From: Tubulanus polymorphus
Taxonomy: Eukaryota; Nemertea; Palaeonemertea; Tubulaniformes; Tubulanidae
Direction of reading: 5' to 3'
DNA: 64,000 nt
Assembly (NCBI RefSeq): GCF_964204645.1
Contig: NC_134027.1
Coordinates: 4,328,485-4,392,484, forward strand
The position numbers and the translations under genes are program-made. Positions 45,101-57,100 of the stretch are shown piece after piece. Under the pieces are notes generated by a model. It had not been told where the DNA came from and made no database searches. It saw nothing but the letters and a program-made list of their open reading frames with translations. Position 1 is the stretch's first letter. Every line of letters starts with the position of its first letter.

Positions 45101-48100
45101 CATCACTCTCAGTAAATGGAAATATGAATACTTAAAAGGTGTTCCAGATATGGGAATCTCATCAAGTTGCCGTTCGTTTCGTGCAATACAGAGTCGTATA
45201 ATTCTAATCAGAATCGATATGGAAGATGTAATGAAAAAAACCTGTCAAATACTTAATTACGGGGCAACTCGGGTATAAACGAATGCAAGACGTTCTTCTT
45301 AACGACCACGCAAGTGTCCTTACCGTCTTCAGACGGTGGCGTGATTAACGGACCACGTGTCTTCCTTTCCGTCCATCGTGAATTTACTTTTTACGCTGTT
45401 TGTCGAATTGATGCTTGAAGATAATTACTGCATTATTACTGCAAGACCGATATCGATTCGTCGCTTCATAATAAAATATGAAGTACCATACTGATCAAAC
45501 ATTCTCCAAATTAAATATGAGACCAGCTGTTGCACCTGTCAACCATCGTCAATATTATGCCATGATTCTACAAAGGACCAATTTTTCGTATAATTCAGCC
45601 ATACGACACGTGCGTACATCTTGCGCATGGAAATACAATAGACAGTGTATAACAGCTTGAGGAGGCGAGTGGGAATTGTCCATAGATGGGATAACGAAAT
45701 AAGCAAAAGGTGATCGAGATAGCGAGGTATCGCGATCTTCGATGACCTGGCAAACTCGTTCAGGAAGCGTCCCTCGGCAAACGATGCGTTGGGCTTGATT
45801 TAAATGCGAATAATCAGGGTGAACTGGCGCTCGTTAAGGAGCTGAGCGGATAATTACATCGAGTATTCACATTAATGGTATTCTTGAGTAACAACTTCCG
45901 AGTGTTTCGTACTGCTCTTAAGTACCGACGCCAATCGGTCAGAGATCAGCGTCAGGCTATGTGACGCGAGGATTCCCAGGAAATTCAAATCTATCCGTTA
46001 CACCGGAACTCATCGATGTTGTATTTCGATATATGTTGATAGACCGGTGATACTAGCAAATCCCTTCATCGGGGAACTCCGCACACAAAACCACTCGATA
46101 ACAACTTGCAAACATTGTAAAAACACATTAGCTGATTACTTCTAATCGAACATTACTAAAAATCAACTATGTAACGCAAGTTTAAGACATGTGTATGGAT
46201 TCATCATCAATTCCTTATAACTGGATTGTACTCTCATAGTGCGCGGGTTACTAATTGTTTTCACACCCCAGCCACACCCAACTAATAGTCGAGAGCCCTC
46301 GTGTAAACGTTGCATTCCCCAGCTGCGACACACAAGGAAATGGAACAGGAACTAGGCACATACACTAAACTAGCTAATGAATGATTATCTTCAAATTGTC
46401 TCGTCCGTGGCGACAGCGAAATTGATAGCATTATCCAGAATGAGACAACTGGTTTAACCATCTCATTAGAAAACCGGTGAATCAAAGGCAATCTAGTCTA
46501 TTCCAAGTCAACCAAAGTTTGATTGCCAATATTCCAGTGTGCTAATCATTCTTGGGATAATTCAATTTTCATTCAACTATATAGACTGTGGTGCAATGTC
46601 ACAAATCATCCATGCTTATGGCCATCGACGGTTAGAATCTACTCCACTAGTCTCTTGGTAATAACCTTGCGATGTGAAACCCCAATGACATATCAAGTTA
46701 GAACAACATACGAGAAAATTGAAAAATACATCTCTTCAAGATTATTTTTTTCAGAAAGTATTTTTGAAATGAATCATCGTCATATATTTTTAGACAGGGT
46801 GCATTGAGAGAGATATCAATGGCCTGGTTATGTATACGGCAACAAAATAAGAAAAGCAACAAGGTTTCGTAAGTGATATATAAGCCGACAAAATGTGCTG
46901 AATGATATCCGTATAAAAGCTATCGATTCTAACTGACGTTAGATGAAATGTGTATCGTTTGTGTCAAAGACACCCCCGCAGGGAAGATACGTTCACGCGT
47001 AGGCCTTTATTGGCAGAAAATATGAAAATTGTTCCCAGAAAATCTATGTGAAATGACAAAAAACAGCGTTCCGACACTCCAGTTAGAAAACATATAGTTC
47101 GAGGGAGGTTAAGAACGCTAATAAAGCCGAAACACGGAGAAAATTCTAAGGAGCATTTTCAAAAAATGTTTTTGAAAATGGCCAATAGAATTGAGTCGAA
47201 ACGCTCAATTCAGTTTATAATATTAGTCACTTGTCTATGGAAACTAACGGAGAAAATTGTTTCTACATCCATGTGTAAACGGACCGATAATTTCTCTCGC
47301 ACCCAGAATCTGTGTCGAGAACGGCTGTCGTGTTCAATAATGATCGATCCGACAGGACTGTATCACTTGTTTCCTTCCTTAGTGTAGACTTGAATTACTG
47401 ATGCGAGTCCAGACACAATCCGTTGATTGCTGACCAAATATACAGTAAGCCAATAACTGGCTTTTAGATTGACCGTAGCGTTTGGAGTAGTAGTAGTAAT
47501 CCAGAAAACTAAGTTTGTTTTGGCGCTAAGAAAACACTCCACCGTCGGAGAGTTTGTCAAACTGGACCAATGATTTGAATAAACGGTTATTCCTAGCTGC
47601 TGACTAAACAAAAAAAGAATCAGAATATCTATCTGAGGTCACAGTTATCAATATGTAAGAAAGATGAGCCCTTATTTTCTCCTTGTTTATAAATAGTGTT
47701 CGAGCACAGATCTGCGTATACAGAACGGTTGCAAGTCACCTCTATGACGAGATGACAATGACGTCACCTATATCGACGAAACATCCGTTTAGGAATAGGT
47801 GGGTAAGTAGTTGAACATCGGCGTTGCCACGATTTGAGGTTAGGAACAAATAAAGATAAGAGTGATACTTGGCGTGTATTGGTTCTTCGACGACAAGCAA
47901 ATTATGAATTCAATCCGCGTGAATCTTTATGTCGAAAACTGTACTCAGATAAGCCGACATCAAGAAATCCCAGTCAATTATCTGATATACGCGACACGAT
48001 TTCGGCATGCATGCATAGCGAATTAGTCTTTAACTGTTTATTCCAAGTTGAAAATAAAGTTAAAGAGTTCACTCCATCAGAATGGAAACTTTCATATCAA

Positions 48101-51100
48101 AATGTTCATAAACAGAAGACAGTGATGAAATCGAAAGTGAATTTACTACGACACCACTAGTAGCAGGTGATGATATGGCATCTGACCAGTAAGCTTACAA
48201 GTCTATTAGAGTCGATAGTTGCCTCAAAATATAAATATAACCCAACGTGTGGCTTACTTTAGAATGAAATTTTTAATAAGCCGCGTTAAATTTCTTTAGA
48301 TCGCTAATATCATTGTTACAAAATCTGAAGGAATACAATGTAGTTTCCCATGTTATATATCAATATTTCATATTTAATCTATTCCACACTGAAAGCCATT
48401 GGCGATAAATAAATTGAGAGAATAATCAATAGCTGATTTTCATGTAAAGGTGATTAATTGTTGTACAAATTATTCATGTTTGAATTCTGTCGTGACATCG
48501 TGATGTCAACGGTATTACAGACAGACTGTGACTATGAAGATGAATAACTCGAGCGGCTCCGTGGATGATACTCGATTCATTACATCAAACCAGACAACGG
48601 CTTCGATAAAAACTTCACATGTTGCTGGCCATAATTTAATATCGTTTGTCAGTTTCAGTGATAAAAGGTCATCACAGCGTAACGGAGGGTGGTTATTCCG
48701 TACAGGGAGATTAGTAATGACACGCCGTGTTATGTGTGAGTTACTGTTGTTGCACGCTTCCCGGGGGCCATTTGGGAAACATCACTTTACCAATATGCCT
48801 TATTGGCTGAATTAATTTACTATAACGGATTTCGGTTTCCGAAGTGTGTTCACCAGTGCGTACAACTAGAATCCGAGATTCATATATCATAATCGCTATC
48901 ACTACAGTTCATGTGATGTGAGAATTATGATTCATTCACTTAAACAGCGCAATAAGTACAAATTAAATCATGGTTTTGTAATAACGTTACGCCTCAGAAC
49001 CGATGAAATTCAACAGAATATGAAGTCAGCACACCTCAAAATAGTGACACTTATCTTATCGAAACGCTGATAGAAATGGAAGAGATTATTGATGTAGACA
49101 GGTTATTTGCACGAATGCAGGAAAAACACCGTCTAAATTGTGATTGCCTCTCCATGTATGAAGATAATAGGATTTCTATGATGTCTGTATTCGACGTCGA
49201 GCGAAACTATGTATTGTGGGTTGTATGTATATATGGATTTGAAGCTATGGGTTTCTAATCAATAACGCGAAATAGATTCTATCGCCATACCCCCCCCCCC
49301 ACACGTTCCACAGTGGAACTGGATCCTAGATATCAGTATTATCAAGTCAGTTCACGCAAGACGAAATAAGTGTAATTTTCTGTCTGCCATGTCACTGCGT
49401 CTGGAAACACCGGAACCTCGACAGAGAGAAGTGTCTCATTCCCCGATCCAGCAGGAAATTTTCTTACATGTTTGCAGCGGTTTGCAACTAGGAGAATGGT
49501 GCTGGTAAACATACGTACAAACAGGCGGCAACGACGAACATTCGACAGATCTGCGTGCAACACCAATCCGTGGATGGAATTAACCAACTGGTTAAAGAGG
49601 ATCCCGCGAAGTTTTAGTGTCACGAACACAGATACCTGAAATGATGAATCGACGAACACTGTCTAAAAAGACAGCGCCCCAACGCCTCCCTCTCTTATGC
49701 CTCACATGCGAGATTTTTGCATAATTCCGGAAAAACCAATCAATCATGCTTGGGCTAAGTCCCTTGCACTTCGAACTGAATCTGAAATATTCGCTCTACA
49801 AGAAGAACGAGATCACAATTTATCTAAAGGAGAGTCTGTTGAACACTGTTAAGTCGCTATTTTATCATCCCGATTTCAAAGAAGGGTTTATTCCCCTAAT
49901 ATCAGTCATTCAAGCAGCAATTGGGTTTTTTAATGATACTACGTGTATGCGGTGGGATTTCGGCCAGACATCGACCAATGTGTGTATTTATATAAAAGAG
50001 ATGGCGACAATCGAACTCATCGATGTCAGATAATGATCGACACGAGTAATAGTCAGACATAGATCGTAAAATTGCGGAACATAAATCACACGGTATTTTA
50101 CAGTTACTGATGATGACATGTCGATATTTTGCATCCGATTGACTCGAAGACCATATCGAGTTGGAAAAGCAATATTTCATATAGCATGACTATTTGATGA
50201 ATGATTTAGCTGGATAAGAATAACTGCGAATAGTCAGTCGGATCTGAGGCCGATATTGTATGTACGTAGATATTCTTTATTCATTTTGCCTTAATCTTTA
50301 GGCTTATTCTTAAGGCGCTATAAGACTTTCAGGAATCTATTTACTTCGAGGTCAACCAAAATGTCATAAATAAACTAATTATTTCCACGACTTTTTTTTA
50401 ACGTGGTTCATGGTAGTATTATGCCTTACGTGCCTTAGTTATTATTAGCCGAATGTTTAAATATGAAGCCATGTATAGAATATCACAATAACAGGGAAGT
50501 TAGCGGATACTTTCACCGCATTCGCATTATTTCATGATAAATATGTTCGCCAATTGACAAGAAGTCGTATTTTTTGAAACGAGAAGGAATCGCGAATGTT
50601 TCACAAAAAAGGATACAATCAAGCATGTCTTTTATACTGTTTACATTTTCGTATTTGTAGAATTTCTTGAATTCTTTCCTGAGATCGTGATAACGGTAGA
50701 AGTAACTTGCAAGTGAAAAGTTTTTATTACAAGCTTCTGGGTGAAGCACCAGACGTAAGTGTAAAGGTCCATCGACGCAAAAACAGAATGGCCGGCCACC
50801 GTGGTCTGGATGGATTTCTTTAGAGCTGATAAATCTGTCGAACTGCAATGAGAAAAAATACAAACAAATTAACTATTTGCATAGCAATACATCGGTTCTT
50901 AAAGCTTTCAGTTGTCTTGCACAAAAGACTCGCAACGGAAAAAAGGTATTTCATCTCGTTCGGTTCGATCATTCAGATGCGTTGGCGAGTTATTTCACCA
51001 GCAATGTCTAGATAGGAGTTGTCAAGGCGATATTTACGAGTTCTTTCATCCAAGACATTTACTGCAGAAATGTGTAAATCGGCAGTTCTATTTATGTGCT

Positions 51101-54100
51101 GCAGCCCAATCACTACACACGACGATATACAAACGTGCTATTGACAAACACAAGCGAAAATGATCGACCAAATCCCTGTCTTGTTGCTTTTCCGTTTAAT
51201 ATATTGGCCAATTTGCTGTCAGCATTAAAATTCAAACCGTCAACAGAACTATACATCATTTTCTCTCTTGTTCAGAAGTGTGCGCTATGTAGGGCCTACC
51301 GATGTATGTATCTTATGTCGTCACTACGGTTAATGTTGTTGCCGAATCGAGCGAAGTTCATCTCATCTCCAGAGTCTTCTGTCTGTCTTCAATCAGAAGG
51401 ATAATGGCCGAGGGAATCGACTCATTTACTCGGCCAATTTAAAACGGTTAGAAAATCCGCGCAGCAGTTATCTTACAGCAGTAACTTTGTCATTAAATAC
51501 ATCGCGAGCAATTAACCATAAAATCCGATGTATCGGTGCTCTAAGACAGTACGAAGGGAAACGGTCGTAAAAGCATTCTATCCGTCCCCATTAAATAGTG
51601 GATTATGTTCTCAGATGAGCTATCGCTATATGACTCTCGGACATACACGAACTTCGTGCAATTATGGTACATATTTTATCTTCAATGATGATCAATGATA
51701 TATAAGCAATTACAAAAATGTTGCTGGTATAGTTTCTCTGCAGTGATATTCATGTAAAATGAATTCGCAAGTCTGCAAAAATATTTTGCGATTTCGATGA
51801 GAGTTTCAAAAATTTGAAATAAAAAGAAATTCTACAGGTCGTGATCACGGAATAGAGCTAATGTCGATGAACAAATTCCATATTCCATCTGCAACGGCTT
51901 ATGGCTCAATACGTTCTGATAGTCCAGGAATAAGTTGCGAGAATTAATTTCTTCGTTTCCGTTTTAAGGCGATGAATTCTTTCTATGAACATATCCGCTA
52001 TTTAATCGCAAGTCGTATTTGACAGATATTTATGCTGCCAGTAGGACAAAAAGTTTATCGTGCCTGATACACTTGAGAGAATACTAAATATACGACGAAT
52101 ATAAGCTGTGAACCAACGAGGTGGTGTTGGATCTATGTTCTTTTTCGCGTTGATAGTAGCGCGTAAATGGTGCGAAAACAAGAATAATCAACAAGGAAGA
52201 AATATAACCATTGTAATCTATAGAGGAATCCAACATGAATGTATAATAATACAGTGGACGCAGAATACCAAATAAATACGGGGGTAATTTCGTGTAATAG
52301 CGCCATTTCCGGTATCATTACCATCCGTCCAAAATTGACTTCCACGTTTCATACACGTGTACACTGCAACGAACGGCAATTTCAGCGTCAAGCGTGGCTG
52401 GTTAGAAGTCATTAACGGTAGTGCAGTGTAGCTTGAGAATGTCCATCCACCACCAGATCCCAAGATCATTTCTCTTTTGCGCATTATTGATCATCTTATT
52501 CATAGCCTTTACGACGTAGAAAAAAAAACATGTAATTTGGCGAGTCTCAATCAAAGAAAACTCCGACAAACACCCTGGCGCCGTACACAAACGATCGCTC
52601 ATATAAATGGTAAATTCATATTTTACCGATGAATCCCAATTACGGTCAGGAGCGCGCGCAGTATTACATCGCATGATGTGTTATGTTGTTTAGGCCGGCG
52701 GGAACCGAGGACAGTAATAAGCGGCTGCGCCGTGACACTGCATACAGCGCTCATCTTTCACAGATGAAAGACGGTTAACTTCAAATGATACCAAACGACT
52801 GCTCTAACGAGACCTCCTCCCATTAAACATTGGGTTAATTGAACCGGTCCCGTTTATAATCTTATAAACCGTCTTATTGCGTCGTGAAAACACGAGGGTC
52901 GAATGCTAGTAAGTCCAGAAGAGCTGTCCGTCTATCTGTAACTGTTCCGACAAGAGATGAACTCTGAAGGATTTAAGACTGATATAAGTCAGGCAAGCAA
53001 CCGAGAACCTTACAGATATACAATGTATCATCAGAAGGTAAGACGAATTATTGTCGCCATCGGTCTTCCTGTCCCACGTGACTTGAAGTTTGAACACTCA
53101 TCGTGAAGATAACGAAGTCACTGCGTTGTACTAGAGTGACGGAAATGATCAGTGTAACGGTCATTAGTGACTGTCGCGGCGGTCCATTAAATCTTTGCAG
53201 AGCCGATAATCGGGTGGTGTGGCTGGAAGACTGTGTTGTGATTGAAATCCTACCACATTGAATCAGACACAGTACATGTTTGACCGATTACACTCGACCA
53301 CAATTACTGCATAAGTAAATCAGTCGATGGCTGACCGGTTACCGGAAGTGACTGCGGCTTATGACGTGATTTGAAACCAAATTCGATGGTGATATTATGC
53401 ATTTTCGCCTCCCAAAAATGGAAATGGCCGGAATATGAAATGTGAGAGCATCGGAGCTTACAAGGGAATGCTATGGTACCAGTGGCAAATTTTCTGGATC
53501 AAGCAATTCCCCGACAAATAGATAGGGTGAGGATATAAAAAGATGGACGAGTGATAGGATCCACTAGGGAATGGTATCAGTCTCGAGTTCCCTAAATCTA
53601 CATCTGCGCAATATGAAACAGAATAAGGACAGCAGCCCGCGATAGAATGCCCAAATTATTATTTCCCAGTGATCAAAGATGACACTTTTGATTCTCCTGG
53701 CAATAACATGCGGGTTTTTTCATTGGGGTCTGAAGCGGCAAACAGCCTTTTCGAACCCATCGATCAATTTCCGGTCATTAGCCCGTCATACGGATCGACG
53801 ACGCTACATGATGGACGAGAACCGTTGATTTCTGGGCCATCGTCGTCTATATACTCGTCTATATACGTTCTTTACCTCCCAACGACGAGCTGCGGCTTTT
53901 TTTCAAACGTGGAGATAAAACACAACCTTTCTGCAAACGGCTTACATTACCCTTCAGTCGACATCATCCGTCACAAGACGTATCGATTTAATGTACAAAA
54001 AGCAATTATTACGGCCAAATGATTGTGAGAGTGTGTGTGTGTCAACTGTGAGAATGGTAAATATACGCCAAACTGTATGTAGTAAGTGGTAGATGGCTGC

Positions 54101-57100
54101 ATTCTGTAAGAGAGTTGGCTTCAAGTCCGGCCTGGTATGCAACAAGTGGCACATCTATCGTCTCTGTGAATTAGTCATCGTTCACTAGTCACTGTCATTT
54201 CAATTCCGCTTTGTAGTTTTATCGGAGCAATTACCACTTCGAAATAGATTGACTTCTACAACTATACTTTTACCGCACTGAGTCTGTTCTCTTCATGCGA
54301 TGTAACCTTTAAGGGGAGAGTAATCCAGATCCAAGAACTCGACAGAATACGTAAATTCTATTAGAAGCTGGAGCAAAAAAATGAAATACGACTAGGAAAA
54401 AAGCAAATGAAGAGTAAAGCCGATTACACAATCAGAATATGAATCATCGAATCTTTTGAAATCTACAGGGACGCCGTGCTGAAACAGCGTATCAATTGAC
54501 AATCAGCCTGCCAATACAAAATGGAGCCATGTCGATCAAACCGACTCATTCATAGCTCGAAAATCTATCAGCCTGTATTGTCTTGTCTATCGATTATATC
54601 ACAATTTCCTCCAGTTTGAGAGGAAATATGAGCTGACAGCATTTTTCTGAGATATTTTCGATAGCGCGGAAATAACGATATAGACTTTCTTGTAAATGAA
54701 CTTATATGAAAGTGCGTTCGTTAGTGCGTTAGATGGGGAACATTCATCAGTAAATCAATACAGATTACGTCAATTTTAGATAGTGCTGATAAAAGATGTC
54801 CATTAAGACCGTTAAGGAAAGGTATCTTAACGGCGGTATTTGTTTGCGGTATACAGTAACATTATCACTTATTGTTCTTTACCAATTTTCACCGATGAAA
54901 GGTGCCTGAATGTGATACCTCGTTTATAGTTAAAATGTCATGGATTTGGCCACAATGTGAGTGTCGTGTTACGCTGCCTTTGCGTATATTGATTGAAGAG
55001 ACGGAGTTGGGAAATAAAACCGTTTAGCCGAGAAGCGGAAGTTAAAGTAAATGCTACGAGTAACGAACGCTGCATGTCATGTCGTCATTAGCCTTAAACA
55101 GCTATTAGTGACTTTCGTCTATACATCGATTAAAGTGAACAAAACACTTCAAGAAAAGTTCACGCAATAGACATAAAATGAAGAAATGCCAGTCGGTGGT
55201 GGTATTGTTATGCCTTTAAGATTTTAGCCATTGCAACGTCACGAACAAACTAGGGATCGAAACTGGGAATCAAGGATTCTAGATAAGAACAGATAAGCTC
55301 CCCTAGAACATTTTACAGGCGAAGCAAACACGTAGGTAAGTCGCTCAGACTGACAGAGCGAATTGATGCGGATTTTACTGTCTGAAACAGATCTCCCCGG
55401 AGAACGGATAAAATGCAGGTGATACAAGGAGTGAACACAATACGCTGTGCCCACGCTAGACAATGGCGGAATAGCAACTTGTATTGCCGCACGTAAAAAA
55501 AAACCTTGGTATTTTTCCATCATCAGAAACCTGTTGAGAATTAACGAGAATCGAAATTGAATTTAAAATACCGCCCGAAGACGATCGTATCGACGGGTAA
55601 TTCACGCGCTAGTGTGAAGTAAAAACATAGAAGATCCTTCTATTCGCGTCTACTGAAATGTTCAATCAAACGCCAAGAACACGTTGCGTGAGAAATATTC
55701 CCAAGAAAGCCCCCGAGCACATGTTGTTGGAATCATTGAACAAATAAATTAGTTTTAGTGCGCGAATAACGGAATTTTCTGCGGAATTAAATTCTAAGAT
55801 TTTATAAAACTAAGTGAGTTTATTCCATTCCGTTTCATAAAAACCTCAAGATACGTTTAAACAAGAATTGTTCATTGGAGTTGCACCGATAGTTTACTGG
55901 TCTCATGTCGCCGGTGGTTCATTTGGTCAATGTCTTCAAGACCTCCAGCGGCTACGAGTTCCAGCCCCTAGAAACATATCCGTCAGTAACTATCCACCAA
56001 CTTGTGTTGTAACATAAGACGCACACGAAGTAATTACTGCCTAAGATACTTCAAAGCGATAGACGATTTAGTAGTCTATTTATCGGAGTTCGTCTCGCGG
56101 TACGTTTAATAATAACAGGACACTGTGAATATCCTCGCATTAATGTATCGAACATGATGTCACAAACTATATTCTTAATTTATGACTCGTTGGTTATTGC
56201 CGTTGACCCTTTTCAGGTGCCCTCGAGGCCGAATTATACCACTCCGAAGTAGCGCCGTAACTACAACTCGCATCACACTTGTTGCCCATTCAGCATAATG
56301 TATACCATTAGATATGGCTTGTTTAAATGTAATATATATATGCAAGAATACGTTTTTATGGATGTTTTCAAGTAACATTTTAAGAGATTGATTATACGCT
56401 GAAAATCTGACGCCCTAGCGATGATAATTCAAACACTGATAATGAACCAACTGCTACCGGCGTTTGGCAGCGATTGGAGTCATCAGCAAGGACACAAAAT
56501 CAAATTACGTAAGCATGGTCGCTCTCATTCCGATGGGGACCGAAACAGGCCGATGTATCTGATTCACCTATAATGAATCAGATATGTTTCCATTATGTCG
56601 TTCCGTGTACTCGCAGAAAGTCAACGGACGACAGTAAGCCCCGAGAGACCGCAAAATGTTGCCTCCAGTAAGAAATCGTTGACGAGATGTCGGTTAGTTT
56701 TACGTGCAGATGCACAGAGTTATCAAACCATGGACAAGAGAATAGAAGGGTGGTGCAAATTTAGATTCACCAAAGTGGCCTCACGTTGCATTTATAGGTG
56801 TGAATTTGGCTCAATTCAAAATGAATTTTGAACTGAAACGAACCGAGTCCTGTAATCTGTGTCCCTGGTCAAATACAAATGTATACGCCTTCAGGACAGC
56901 AGGCTACATCGTCTCATGAAATTTACGTATACAACGATAAGGTTCATCGAGAGAGAATTGCGTAGGTTTACTGAACAATAAAATCAGCGACCACAGCAAC
57001 AACGACAACCATTTATATGAATTCAATTACAGTTAGAATCTGAAAATTCATCGGATGCATTAACGACAGTTGTCATCGCAGGGCAGTCATCGAATTTATC

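Larger units (their letters stand above)
40004..50616 (-). other. ESRP intron 3 (10.6 kb)
   Basis: The longest intron. It is unique-looking sequence with no gene recognised. It includes a foldback at 42059-42157, a perfect hairpin at 44604-44628 and a poly-C run at 49290-49300. Its size and position make it a candidate host for enhancers. Confidence 0.5.

Noticed and set aside
50513-50616. Extension of ESRP exon 3 to a weak donor near 50519
   Set aside because: The extra residues do not resemble ESRP. Splicing at 50617 restores the conserved join into exon 4.
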